A stretch of 64,000 nucleotides of DNA from Amygdalobacter indicium (GCF_029101545.1 NZ_CP118866.1:744001-808000); one strand, 5' to 3'. Shown: positions 53,535-63,173, counted from the stretch's first letter. Program-made: numbers and translations. The notes: generated from the letters alone by a model not told the origin.

Positions 53535-54118
53535 ATGTTCAGGAACCATTAGGGAAGAAAGGGCAGCTTGTTTCCTTTGAGAAAATTTATTCTTTTTAAT
53601 GTATAAATTTCATAAGTAAACGTGCTTATTTTCTCAACATGAAATTAAGTTCATGTAGTCAAAATGAACATCAATCTTTTCTGAGACCTTAATTCTGCTT
53701 ATTTGGTTAAATGATTGCATAGCTATTCAATCTGCTGTATATTCTTTTAGGCTTTCAGCTGCATTTGTGTTTAAATTTTCGTTCTTTCGTTTGAAAACTG
53801 CAACTAAGTCTCTAATTAGACACTTGTTAGCTGCTTTGAACTTGCATCGGCTTTTGCCGACCGTTTAAGCTCGGTTTTATACGACTAATTTTAATCTCTC
53901 TATTTAATTCTACAAAACTATTATTTTGTAGAACTCAGAATAAGTAAACGCGGGCCCCTTTCCCATAACTTGAAAGACGATTTTAACAGAAATTCAGGCT
54001 TATATAACAAAATAATCTCAATTAATATTTGTTACTTGCTTGTCCTTTTTATGTCAAACTAATCACACTTACATGAGTTATTGTATGAGAACAGGAATAT
54101 GAAGCTTGGGGTTAAGCT
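53535..54118 (+). other. Hairpin-rich non-coding region before the Xer recombinase (unassigned)
   Basis: No convincing gene lies in these ~580 nt. The 11-mer ATAAGTAAACG occurs twice (53612-53622 and 53940-53950). Stems seen: AATTTCAT/ATGAAATT (53606-53613, 53639-53646) enclosing ATAAG/CTTAT; competing CATGAA/TTCATG (53638-53655) and GTTCAT/ATGAAC (53649-53669); TCGGC/GCCGA (53847-53860); ACCG/CGGT followed by TTTAT (about 53860-53880); and a perfect 10-bp stem TTCTACAAAA/TTTTGTAGAA (53908-53933). A GC-rich patch with GGGCCC lies near 53952. It could hold a small RNA, recombinase sites or a long leader. It does not match tmRNA, RNase P or 6S RNA as far as I can tell. Confidence 0.5.
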
Positions 54119-55195
54119 ATGACTAGACACAAAAAAACTGATAAAAATGCCGCGGATGCTGTGGCTGATTCTTTTACGATTTTAGATGATTATTTGGCTT
54201 ATTTACAAGCTATTAAAGGTCGTTCACCTTTGACTATTAAAGAGTATCATTACGATTTGCGCCTGTTTTTCCGTTGGTATTTGCAAAGCACGCATAAGGT
54301 GGCGGCCGATCTGCCATTGGAGCAAATAGATTTAAGTACAGTTGATGTCGAATTATTACAGGAAATCAAACTGACGACAATATATCAATATATCGCCTGG
54401 CTGGCTAATTCCCGTCAATCTTCCGCGTGTAATCGGGCACGAAAATGTTCCAGTTTGAAGAGCTTTTTCAAATATTTGGCTCATAAAGTTAACCTTTTAG
54501 CTAATGACCCGACGGCCGAGTTGGAATCGCCCAAGCAGATGAAACGTTTACCTAAATATTTGAATTTAGAGCAAAGTAAGAGCTTATTAAACAGCAGCTT
54601 GAAGATTAACAATAAGCATAAGTACAAAGAGGAAACGGAAAAAGAATTAAGTATTCGTAATTACTGCATCCTTATTCTCTTCCTCAATTGCGGGATGCGT
54701 TTGTCCGAATTGCAGGCCTTGAATATTGATGATATTAACGGTGATACATTACGGGTTATCGGTAAAGGTAATAAAGAACGGACTATTTATCTGAACGCCG
54801 CCTGTTTAGATTCGCTGCAAAAATATCTCAACGTCAGAATGCCGGCCAAGAAAGCTGCTAAAACAGCCCTATTCATCTCACGCGAAGGCAACAGATTATC
54901 ACGCAGTATGATTCAAGTTATGATTAAAGAAGCTTTGGCGGCAGCAGGATTAGACACTTTCAAATTCAGTGTACATAAACTCAGACATACTGCAGCTACT
55001 TTAATGTATCAATTCGGGCACGTCGATATTAGGGCTTTACAGGAAATTTTAGGACACGAAAGCGTAGCAACTACCGAGATTTATACTCATACAAATCAAA
55101 GTATTTTACATCAGGCAGTCGAAAGCAATCCTCTGGCTTCAACCAAGTTGGATCTCAGTAAATTACCGGAAAACGAAACTGAAAAAGAAAAGTAA
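54119..55195 (+). CDS. Tyrosine recombinase, XerC/XerD-like
   Basis: The 358-residue protein has an N-terminal SAM-like core-binding domain (about 20-135) and a catalytic domain with the full active site. The residues are Arg194 (CGMRLSE), Lys in GKGNKER, HKLRH, the second His in LGHES, and Tyr322 in TTEIYTH. It is likely the chromosome-dimer resolvase or a relative. A ~20-residue Lys-rich insertion (NNKHKYKEETEKELS, about 163-178) and a charged C-terminal tail make it longer than standard Xer (about 300). The GGGG ribosome site lies in the loop of a small hairpin, AGCTT (54103-54107) with AAGCT (54114-54118), next to the ATG. Confidence 0.9.
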   Translation: MTRHKKTDKNAADAVADSFTILDDYLAYLQAIKGRSPLTIKEYHYDLRLFFRWYLQSTHKVAADLPLEQIDLSTVDVELLQEIKLTTIYQYIAWLANSRQSSACNRARKCSSLKSFFKYLAHKVNLLANDPTAELESPKQMKRLPKYLNLEQSKSLLNSSLKINNKHKYKEETEKELSIRNYCILILFLNCGMRLSELQALNIDDINGDTLRVIGKGNKERTIYLNAACLDSLQKYLNVRMPAKKAAKTALFISREGNRLSRSMIQVMIKEALAAAGLDTFKFSVHKLRHTAATLMYQFGHVDIRALQEILGHESVATTEIYTHTNQSILHQAVESNPLASTKLDLSKLPENETEKEK

Positions 55196-55220
55196 TAAGT
55201 TCAATACCTATTGATCGGAT

Positions 55221-55249
55221 GCGCAATTATCATAACAATAATTGCGCAC
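55221..55249. repeat. Perfect 11-bp inverted repeat between convergent genes
   Basis: TGCGCAATTAT (55221-55231) and ATAATTGCGCA (55239-55249) have a 7-nt loop. It lies 25 nt after the recombinase stop and before the convergent small gene. No T run follows on either strand, so it may be a weak bidirectional terminator or a protein site. Confidence 0.6.
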
Positions 55250-55261
55250 TCAAATCAGGAA

Positions 55262-55486
55262 TTACAAGATACCGAATACAGTTAAGATGTCACGTATCTT
55301 ATCCCAAGGTTTCAAAACGATGCAGGCTACGACCACAGCGATTACAAGGACAATCAAAAATATATACTGATATAATAACTGCCGCTGGCGCTCAAACATT
55401 CTGGTGCGAGCAGCCTGTTTTATCGTTTTATAACCTTTAAAGCGATAACGCTTATTAGGACCTGTGCGCTTTAATTTTAATTTCAT
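55262..55486 (-). CDS. Small basic single-pass membrane protein, unknown
   Basis: The 74-residue protein has a Lys/Arg-rich N-terminal half (about 1-36) and one strong membrane helix (YIFLIVLVIAVVVACIVL, about 41-58), then a short tail. The charge pattern puts the basic part in the cytoplasm. GAGG lies 8 nt before the ATG, which supports it as a real gene. It is the last gene of the minus-strand mutSL-miaA-hfq block, 56 nt after the Hfq-like gene. No family recognised. Confidence 0.6.
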   Translation of the reverse strand: MKLKLKRTGPNKRYRFKGYKTIKQAARTRMFERQRQLLYQYIFLIVLVIAVVVACIVLKPWDKIRDILTVFGIL

Positions 55487-55542
55487 AGCAATAACCTCGT
55501 CTCCAAAATTATACTAAATTAATGCGCAGCAGTCGATACGTA

Positions 55543-55950
55543 TCATTTTACAGTTCGTTTCTTTAACGTTTCCCAAGGATATTTTTCTGTTGTCGGCGCC
55601 TCTTTCGCCGGTGAAAATTCTTTCATGCAAAAATGCATATCCAAAAAATCCAACGGCGAAATTAAGCAGATAGAACTTTTAAATATCAGGTAGTATCGTT
55701 TTTGATCCCAAAACAAAATTGATAAATTATCAAATGCCAAGATATATCCGCGCCTGCTGCTTTCATTATTCAGGCACAAATCAATTGTCAATTCTTCTCT
55801 TATGCAAATTGATAAGAAACAATCCTGTAGACTGCCGTTACGCAAATTGTTATCCGCTGTTTTAGCAGTACCGTTTTTTTCTCGGGTGGAAAAATCAACT
55901 TTACCTAATTTGTTAAACATCAAATCGCTCATATAAATTATCCTAAACAT
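55543..55950 (-). CDS. hfq: Diverged Hfq-like RNA chaperone
   Basis: The protein is 135 residues (129 if the ATG at 55932 with TTAGGA upstream is used). Residues 39-99 align without gaps over 61 positions to B. subtilis Hfq as I recall it, with about 18 identities. Retained are LQDCFL (for IQDQFL), a Gly at 68, AFDNLSIL (for GFDNFTVL) and LIFKSSI (for LIYKHAI), ending in ISP. The Sm2 YKHAI motif is therefore FKSSI: Lys kept, His lost. There is an unusual ~38-residue N-terminal extension and a ~35-residue tail, while typical Hfq is 70-80 residues in Firmicutes. Its place 113 nt downstream of miaA is the classic hfq position. Function as an sRNA chaperone is inferred. Confidence 0.7.
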   Translation of the reverse strand: MFRIIYMSDLMFNKLGKVDFSTREKNGTAKTADNNLRNGSLQDCFLSICIREELTIDLCLNNESSRRGYILAFDNLSILFWDQKRYYLIFKSSICLISPLDFLDMHFCMKEFSPAKEAPTTEKYPWETLKKRTVK

Positions 55951-56063
55951 TAAATTTTTTCCTTTCGGATGAGATTATTATCGCTCCCGATTGTTAAAAA
56001 TAAAGGATAATTTGTATAAACAATACAGTATAAAAATATATTAACTTTATTATATTTTAATTT

Positions 56064-57005
56064 TCAGTACAGTGAACATTTATTTTTAATATTGGTGATA
56101 ATAGTAGAATTTTCTGCATTTACAGGCAAATAATTGATCGGTAATTTTCGCATAATTGATAATTGCCGTTTAGCATAATGGCGTGAATTAAGCTGTAAGC
56201 TTGCAATTGCGTCGTCAAGTCCCATTTTTCCCTCAAAATAAGGGAAAAATTCTTTGTACGCAATTGCCTGTAAGCAGGATTGGCTATATTCATTGCGATG
56301 TTCATAAACTTTGCGTGCTTCCTGCAGTAATCCCTCTTTTACCATCATTAATACTCTTTCGTTAATCCGGCTATATAACTCTTCTCGCGGGCGGTCATAG
56401 GCAAACAAAGTATAAAGATGTGATTGATTACTTTTATGTTCAAAGCGATAAGCGGAAGCCGGATTGGCAGTTGCAGCAATAATTTCCAAGGCTCTGACAA
56501 TGCGTTTGCAATCATTAGGATGCAGGACAGCTGCTCTTTCAGGATCGAGAGCACATAATTGTAAATATACAGGATTTTGCTTATTGTCCGGATGATTAGC
56601 AGCATATTGCAAATATTCTTTTTGTAATTTTTCCCGATAATCAGGATTAACCCCGCTAATTTCAGTGTAGCTGTCATTGTACCAAATTGCCGACAAATAT
56701 TGTAAAGATCCGCCGACTAAGAGATATTTCCGTTTTGATTTCTGCAGTTGAGCGATTAATTTATTATAAGCACTAAGAAAATCGGCAATCGAATAATTTT
56801 CTGTCGGGGGAATTATATCTATTAAATGATGCTTTACCGCTTTTCTCTCCGCCGGAGTAACTTTAGCAGTTCCGATATCCAATCCCTGATAAATTTGCAT
56901 TGAATCAAGGGAAATAATATCACTATCTGTACACATCGCTAAAGCCAGAGCTAAATTACTTTTACCGCTGGCTGTCGGTCCGATAATCACCGGAATAGTT
57001 GCCAC
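56064..57005 (-). CDS. miaA: tRNA dimethylallyltransferase
   Basis: The 313-residue enzyme adds dimethylallyl to A37 of tRNAs reading UNN codons. The P-loop is GPTASGKSN, followed by SLDSMQIYQGLDIGTAK, and the C-terminal part has the family segment QAIAYKEFFPY. It starts with GTG at 57005, preceded by AGGAG at 7 nt. MiaB, which thiomethylates the product, is encoded three genes upstream. Confidence 0.95.
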   Translation of the reverse strand: MATIPVIIGPTASGKSNLALALAMCTDSDIISLDSMQIYQGLDIGTAKVTPAERKAVKHHLIDIIPPTENYSIADFLSAYNKLIAQLQKSKRKYLLVGGSLQYLSAIWYNDSYTEISGVNPDYREKLQKEYLQYAANHPDNKQNPVYLQLCALDPERAAVLHPNDCKRIVRALEIIAATANPASAYRFEHKSNQSHLYTLFAYDRPREELYSRINERVLMMVKEGLLQEARKVYEHRNEYSQSCLQAIAYKEFFPYFEGKMGLDDAIASLQLNSRHYAKRQLSIMRKLPINYLPVNAENSTIITNIKNKCSLY

Positions 57006-57026
57006 TTTAAGTTCTCCTTCACTATT

Positions 57027-59003
57027 TTATACTTTACGTTTACACGCTTTTTCCAATTCATTCCGTTCCAATTTCAAGCAAACCGGTCTGCCGTGAGGAC
57101 ATTGAAAAGGATTAAGACATTTAAGCCAGGCGTCCAGTAAAGCCGGGACGCGCGTCCGTTCGACAAAATCATGCGCCATGATAGCACTTCTGCAGGCTTT
57201 GGTCGCTAAAAGGCGTTGAGTTTTGGAAAGCTCAGCGGCAAAACCGCCTTGCTTGACGTCTAAAGCCTGTAAAAGGTCTTCCACCAATTGTTTAAGGTTA
57301 TTGCCGATCTGATCTGCAGGAATTGCCGCTAGAACAAAAGAGCCGTCGGCTGTCTGTTGCAATTTATATCCCTGTTCAGATAATTCCGCTAAATTTTCCG
57401 ATATAATCAAGCTGTCTGCCGGATATAATGTAAAAGAATAAGGAACCAACAAATCCTGTGTTTTGCTTATTATTTTCTCCTGTCGCTTAGCAGCATTACA
57501 TAAATTTTCATAAATAGTGCGTTCGTGCATAGCATGCTGATCAACAAAATACAAAGCATTGTCGCAGGCAAAAAGCAGATAAGTTAAGAACAATTGGCCA
57601 AGATACTCAGCTGACGGTAATTTATGTAATTCATCCGCTTTCCCGTCGACTCTTTCTAAGCTGGCATTAAACAGACGTTCTATTGTCCTCTTTTCTGCGC
57701 TAACTGTCGTCGGACCTGTTTCGCCCGCATCTATATTTGAAGCAACAGCGGAAATATCGTTGTAGATAGTGACATTTTCCTTTAATTCCGGGGTCCGAAT
57801 TAGGTTATTTACAGCAGGTATCATAAATTCAGACTGAGTAAGTGTAGTATCAGCTGTTGCCGGATTAGAGGAATTATCCTGTTCGTTCGGAATTGACGCA
57901 GTAAACGGCTCGATTGCTTTAAATGCAGGCAGTTCACTTTTCTCTGACTTTAGCTCTTCGGTGTTTATAACCGGTGAATTATTTGGCGGGTAATTAGTTG
58001 CCTGCGCTTGCAAATAAGCGGAAAAACTGTTTTTTACCTGGTGATATACGGCACGATAAACTTCATTATCATTCCAGAAACGGACTTCCAATTTACGCGG
58101 ATGTACGTTAACATCAACGAGGTTTGCCGGCAAATCCAAAAACAAAAAAGCTACCGGAAAAGTTCGGGTCATTAAATAATCCTGAACGGCAGCTTCCACG
58201 GCTTTCAAAATTATATTTGAGGCAAAGGAACGATTATTGACGAAAAAATATTCCATTCTTCTGCTTTTTCGTGTTAAGTCGGCACGTCCGATGTAGCCGC
58301 TGCAGGTTAAAGTAAAATTCGGATCACTCTCTATAGGAAGTAATTTATCGGCTACTTCAGTGCCGAATAAAGATTGAATAACACTTAAGCGGTCATTGTT
58401 GCCGGGAGTTTGAAGAATTATCTTATCATTATTACTTAAAGTAAAAGCGATATTCGCAGCAGCTAGAGCTTCTTCGGTTATAATGCGCGTAATAGCCTGA
58501 ATTTCGCTGTTATCTTTTTTTAGAAACTTGTATCTTGCCGGCACATTATAAAATAAATTACGAACAATAAACTGTGTACCGTTATTAGCCGCACAAACTT
58601 GTTGCTTCAAAACTTCAGACCCCTGTAGTTCCACCATGTAAGCATTTTCCTGCGTAGACGGTTTACTAATTAAAGTTACATGACTGACGGCAGCTATAGA
58701 TGCTAAAGCTTCACCGCGGAAACCCATGCTGAGCAAATTATTAAGGTCATCAATTCTGCTTAATTTACTGGTAGCATGATTTTGAAAAGCCAATAAGCAC
58801 TCATTTTGCGGTATACCTGAACCGTTATCCTGCACTCTGATTTCAGCAATTCCCCCCTGTTTGACGGCAACATCTATTCTGCTTGCACCGGCGTCAATAG
58901 CGTTTTCTACCAATTCTTTCACAACTGAAGCCGGTCTTTCAATCACTTCACCGGCAGCAATCTGTTTAATCGTCTGTTCATCTAACTGTTTAATATGTGC
59001 CAT
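57027..59003 (-). CDS. mutL: DNA mismatch repair protein MutL
   Basis: The 658-residue protein has the GHKL ATPase domain: ELVENAIDAGA, DNGSGIP and GFRGEALASIA. A variable acidic linker (about 340-460) follows, then a C-terminal dimerisation domain with the endonuclease motif DQHAMHERTIYE and ACRSAIMAHD / CPHGRP. It is therefore a nicking MutL, as expected where MutH is absent. The start at 59003 has GAGG 6 nt upstream and is 14 nt after the mutS stop. Confidence 0.96.
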   Translation of the reverse strand: MAHIKQLDEQTIKQIAAGEVIERPASVVKELVENAIDAGASRIDVAVKQGGIAEIRVQDNGSGIPQNECLLAFQNHATSKLSRIDDLNNLLSMGFRGEALASIAAVSHVTLISKPSTQENAYMVELQGSEVLKQQVCAANNGTQFIVRNLFYNVPARYKFLKKDNSEIQAITRIITEEALAAANIAFTLSNNDKIILQTPGNNDRLSVIQSLFGTEVADKLLPIESDPNFTLTCSGYIGRADLTRKSRRMEYFFVNNRSFASNIILKAVEAAVQDYLMTRTFPVAFLFLDLPANLVDVNVHPRKLEVRFWNDNEVYRAVYHQVKNSFSAYLQAQATNYPPNNSPVINTEELKSEKSELPAFKAIEPFTASIPNEQDNSSNPATADTTLTQSEFMIPAVNNLIRTPELKENVTIYNDISAVASNIDAGETGPTTVSAEKRTIERLFNASLERVDGKADELHKLPSAEYLGQLFLTYLLFACDNALYFVDQHAMHERTIYENLCNAAKRQEKIISKTQDLLVPYSFTLYPADSLIISENLAELSEQGYKLQQTADGSFVLAAIPADQIGNNLKQLVEDLLQALDVKQGGFAAELSKTQRLLATKACRSAIMAHDFVERTRVPALLDAWLKCLNPFQCPHGRPVCLKLERNELEKACKRKV

Positions 59004-59017
59004 AATAACCTCAATCA

Positions 59018-61663
59018 TCAAGCCTTAAGCTCTTTGGCTTTTTCAATTAATTCATTCAAAGTGTGCAAAGCGTCCAGAGGGCTCAAAGTATTAATATCCG
59101 TATCTCTTAAGGTTTGCAGCAAGGCATCTTTGGCTTCACTTTGAGGCGAGAACATTTGTAATTGCTTCTCTAAAGGCGCACGGTATTTCGGTATACTTAA
59201 TTTACCGGCATGATAATTTTGTTTGATTAATTCCAACATAATGTCGTTAGCCCGTTCAATAATTCGATCCGGCAAGCCCGCCAATTTTGCCACTTCAATA
59301 CCGTAAGACTGGTCCGTGCCGCCTGCTTTTAATTTGTGCAAAAATTCTATGCTGTCGGCATTTTCAGCTACAGTTACGTGATAATTCCTGATAGTACTGA
59401 AATGTTTGGCCAAATTTATCAATTCATGATAATGGGTTGCAAATAAGGTTCGCGGTTGTGCTCCTTCCGTGTCGTTCAAGGCTTCACAAATGGACCAGGC
59501 TAAAGCTAAGCCGTCGGCTGTACCTGTTCCGCGTCCGATTTCATCTAATATCAATAAAGATGCGCTTGTCAAATTAAGCATTATTCGGGCCGTTTCCTGC
59601 ATTTCTACCATGAAAGTGGATTTACCCAATCCCAAGTCGTCCGACGCTCCTATACGCGTAAATATGCGGTCTACGGGGCTGAGCGTACAAGCTGCGGCAG
59701 GTACATAAGAACCTATTTGCGCAAGTAGACAAATTAGAGCTACCTGTCGCATATAAGTTGATTTACCGGCCATATTCGGACCGGTTATCAGGCAGAAAGT
59801 ATTATTACAATCCATTTGACAATCGTTGGCGACAAAATTTCCCTGTCCGGCCAACTTCTCCAAAACCGGATGCCTGGAATCTTTGAGTTCCAGCGTCTTA
59901 CCTTTTTGAAAATGAGGTTGACAATAATTGGCCAGTTGTGCCTGCTCAGCCAGGCTTTGAAGGACATCCAAGGTACTGATAATATCGGCATCCACCTGAT
60001 AAGCAGCCAATTCTGCCCGGACTTGTGATCTTATATCTTGAAACAAAGCACTTTCCAGTGTGTATAACTTGGCTTGTGCACCTAATATTTCGTTCTCCTT
60101 CTCTTTCAGTTCGGGCGTGATAAAGCGTTCATAATTAACTAATGTCTGCTTACGGATGTAATAATCCGGTACAGCTGCCGAATTTAATTTGGAAACTTCC
60201 AGATAATAACCGTATAAGCGATTAAATCCTATTTTCAGGTTTTTAATACCGTTTTTCTGCTTTTCCGTTATTACATAGTCATCGAACCATTTTTGACTGT
60301 TGCTCTGCAAATCACGCAAATAATCAATCTCCTGATTATAACCGGCAGCAATAATATTTCCTTCTTTCAGGTTGTTGGAACAGTCAGGATTAATCGCCCG
60401 CTCCAACAAAGAAGTGATTTGCGGTAAAATTCTTAAATTGCCGACCAACTTCTGCAGTAATTCACATTTACAGTTTTGCAGCAAATCTTTAATCGGTTGT
60501 AAAAGTAACAAGCTGTCCTTGATTGCCAATAAATCTTTCGCTTGTAAATTACCGTTTCCCAGTTTACCGGCCAATCTTTCTATATCGTATATCTGTCCGA
60601 TTAATTCTCTTAATTTTTGTCGACGACGATAATCGGCCAATAATTCCGTGACAGCCTCCTGTCTTCGGACAATACTTTCAACATCGATTAAAGGTCTTTG
60701 CAACCATAATTTCAGCAATCTCAAGCCCATACTGCTTTTGGTTTGATTAATAGCCCAAATTAAACTGCCTCTTTGCTTTTGTTCTCGCAGCGTTCGGAAT
60801 AATTCCAGATTATTTTGCGAATCGGCATCGATTTGCAAGTAATTTTGCGGCTGATAATATTCTATTTTCTGCAAATGCGGCGGCAAAGTATGTCTGGTTT
60901 GCAAAATGTAGTTAAGCAGAGCGATAACGGCTTTATAAGCCAAAGGTGCCGAACTTATCAAGTTGTCACTTAGAGCTGTCAAATTGAAATTTGCCGGTAA
61001 ATAATCTTTTTTTAAGGCATTATAATCACCGTCGACACAATAATTGACGGTAGCACCGTTTTGCAGCAACAGTTGCGCAATTGTTGAATTTTGCATTTTT
61101 TCGGGCAAAAGATACTCACCGGCATGATAATTTATCAACTCGTTGATAATACCGGTTTCTGTACAGCCGAAATTGATTTGGCACGCCATAAAGCGACCGG
61201 AAACTAATTCCAAAACGGCAAGGCCGTAATATTTTTGTTGTTGATAACAAGCTAAAAGCCAGTTGTTCTTATCCGCAGCCATAGTTTCGCTGTCAGTTTG
61301 CGTACCGGGTGTAACCAGACGGGTAATCTCCCTTTTCACTAAACCTTTAGCTAAAGCCGGATCTTCCATCTGATCACATACAGCCAATTTATAGCCTTTA
61401 GCTAACAAGCGATTAATATAATTGTCCACAGCGTGATAAGGCATACCACACATAGGTACCCGTTCTTTCAGCCCGGCATCTCTGCCGGTCAAAACCAGTT
61501 CCAATTCTCGAGCGACAATTTCCGCATCATCGAAAAAAAGTTCGTAAAAATCACCTAAACGATAAAGCAAAAGATAATCATCATACGCCGCATGGGTTTC
61601 ACAATATTGGCGCATCATAGGACTTAAATTAGCTTCAGCCATGGCTGCTTGATACTTTTTCAT
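59018..61663 (-). CDS. mutS: DNA mismatch recognition protein MutS
   Basis: The 881-residue protein begins MMRQYCETHAAYDDYLLLYRLGDFYELFF-like, containing the mismatch-reading Phe-x-Glu (FYELF), and has a central connector/core region. The ATPase domain has ITGPNMAGKSTYMRQ and LILDEIGRGTGT, and the segment FATHYHEL follows. It binds mispairs and recruits MutL. It lies 25 nt downstream of miaB, in the order miaB-mutS-mutL-miaA-hfq. Confidence 0.97.
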   Translation of the reverse strand: MKKYQAAMAEANLSPMMRQYCETHAAYDDYLLLYRLGDFYELFFDDAEIVARELELVLTGRDAGLKERVPMCGMPYHAVDNYINRLLAKGYKLAVCDQMEDPALAKGLVKREITRLVTPGTQTDSETMAADKNNWLLACYQQQKYYGLAVLELVSGRFMACQINFGCTETGIINELINYHAGEYLLPEKMQNSTIAQLLLQNGATVNYCVDGDYNALKKDYLPANFNLTALSDNLISSAPLAYKAVIALLNYILQTRHTLPPHLQKIEYYQPQNYLQIDADSQNNLELFRTLREQKQRGSLIWAINQTKSSMGLRLLKLWLQRPLIDVESIVRRQEAVTELLADYRRRQKLRELIGQIYDIERLAGKLGNGNLQAKDLLAIKDSLLLLQPIKDLLQNCKCELLQKLVGNLRILPQITSLLERAINPDCSNNLKEGNIIAAGYNQEIDYLRDLQSNSQKWFDDYVITEKQKNGIKNLKIGFNRLYGYYLEVSKLNSAAVPDYYIRKQTLVNYERFITPELKEKENEILGAQAKLYTLESALFQDIRSQVRAELAAYQVDADIISTLDVLQSLAEQAQLANYCQPHFQKGKTLELKDSRHPVLEKLAGQGNFVANDCQMDCNNTFCLITGPNMAGKSTYMRQVALICLLAQIGSYVPAAACTLSPVDRIFTRIGASDDLGLGKSTFMVEMQETARIMLNLTSASLLILDEIGRGTGTADGLALAWSICEALNDTEGAQPRTLFATHYHELINLAKHFSTIRNYHVTVAENADSIEFLHKLKAGGTDQSYGIEVAKLAGLPDRIIERANDIMLELIKQNYHAGKLSIPKYRAPLEKQLQMFSPQSEAKDALLQTLRDTDINTLSPLDALHTLNELIEKAKELKA

Positions 61664-61688
61664 TTACACTCACCATTATTAGCAGTTT

Positions 61689-63173
61689 TTATTCGGTAAA
61701 ATTATCCGGCAAACCGTCGACGTATTCTCCTGTTAACGAAAATGTTTTAGCTTCAGTAATCATCACCCGACAAAATTTGCCTTCAAGATAGTCTCCTTTC
61801 GCCTGCGGGGTTTGTTCCCTGAGGCGTCCGGGAAAAGCCGTTTTCGGAACAGAAAAATTAATTAAGAAATTATCCGAACTTCTACCTGTATAGCGATCAT
61901 CAACATGGTCGGACAAACCTTCAATCAACACTTCACAAACTCTACCGATTTGCGCTTGCGCAATTTCCAGACTGTGGCTGTTTTGTAATTCTACCAAACG
62001 CTGGAAACGGGCATCGACAACATCCTGCGGCACCTGAGCTGCTAAAGCCGCCGGTGTTCCGGGACGAGGCGAATATTGAAAAGTATAACTTGAAGCATAT
62101 CTTACCTTATCCATAATTAACAAAGTTTGCTCAAAATCGGCCTCAGTTTCCCCGGGAAAGCCTACAATAATATCGGTACTGAATTGCAAATCCGGCATTC
62201 TTTTTTTAGCTTCTGCGACAATATTCAAATATCTTTCAATAGTATAATGGCGGTTCATATCATGTAATACCTGATTGCTGCCTGATTGCAAAGGTAAATG
62301 CAAATGCCGTTCAATATTAGGATATTCCGCCATTACATCCAATAATTCCAGTGATATATCTTTAGGATGAGAAGTCATGAAACGCAGGCGTTTAATACCG
62401 GTTTGAGCACAACGTCTCAAAAGTTCCGCAAATACGTTATTATAAGCTTTACGATATTCTCTAATTTCTTTACCGTAAGAATCTACATTCTGCCCCAGTA
62501 ACATAACTTCACTGTATCCGTCGGCAGCCAAAGTCTTTACTTCCTTTACAATGTCATCCATATTACGGGAACGTTCACGTCCTCTTGTATAAGGAACAAC
62601 ACAAAAAGTACAGAAATTATTGCAGCCGAACATAATACTGACAAGTGCCCGATATTTTCTTTCTCTTAAAACCGGCTGGTCTTCCGCAATCAATTCTTCA
62701 TTGCTGATATCATAAACTCTTCTGCTACCTCTTAAGCGGCGATTAAGAATTTCAGGTAGACGCCAAATATCGGCCGGTCCGAACATAATATCGACAAAGC
62801 TGTAACTGTGCTTGACCTTTTCCACATAAACATCCTGTTTCATCATGCAGCCGCAAACGCCGACAATCAAATTGGGATTAGCGCGTTTTAAAGCTTTAAG
62901 TTCTCCTAAATTACCATAAAAACGACCGGAGGCATTTTCTCTGACACTACATGTATTTATTAGAATTATATCGGCAGTTTCTTTATTTTCAGCTCGACTC
63001 AATCCCATTTCCCGTAACAAACCCGCTACTTTTTCAGAATCGTTATCATTCAGTTGACAACCGAATGTCATAATAAAATACTTTTTTTCATTCCCCCAGA
63101 GAGCCTTGTTTTCTACACACAAATCTCTTTGTCTTTGTAACTCTTCTTCACTGACCTGTTTGAATTTAAGCAA
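61689..63173 (-). CDS. miaB: tRNA-2-methylthio-N6-dimethylallyladenosine synthase MiaB
   Basis: The 494-residue radical SAM methylthiotransferase has three N-terminal cluster Cys (TFGCQLND, NTCSVREN, GVCGCMM), the radical SAM motif GCNNFCTFC with VPYTRGRERSR, and a C-terminal TRAM domain (about 425-490). It acts on the MiaA product at A37. It begins with TTG at 63173, with GAGG about 9 nt upstream; no better ATG is present. Confidence 0.95.
   Translation of the reverse strand: MLKFKQVSEEELQRQRDLCVENKALWGNEKKYFIMTFGCQLNDNDSEKVAGLLREMGLSRAENKETADIILINTCSVRENASGRFYGNLGELKALKRANPNLIVGVCGCMMKQDVYVEKVKHSYSFVDIMFGPADIWRLPEILNRRLRGSRRVYDISNEELIAEDQPVLRERKYRALVSIMFGCNNFCTFCVVPYTRGRERSRNMDDIVKEVKTLAADGYSEVMLLGQNVDSYGKEIREYRKAYNNVFAELLRRCAQTGIKRLRFMTSHPKDISLELLDVMAEYPNIERHLHLPLQSGSNQVLHDMNRHYTIERYLNIVAEAKKRMPDLQFSTDIIVGFPGETEADFEQTLLIMDKVRYASSYTFQYSPRPGTPAALAAQVPQDVVDARFQRLVELQNSHSLEIAQAQIGRVCEVLIEGLSDHVDDRYTGRSSDNFLINFSVPKTAFPGRLREQTPQAKGDYLEGKFCRVMITEAKTFSLTGEYVDGLPDNFTE

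Noticed and set aside
53595..53622. Complete dif site before the Xer recombinase
   Set aside because: Only one arm resembles the Firmicutes dif right arm; the left arm does not match, so I report it only as a repeated 11-mer.
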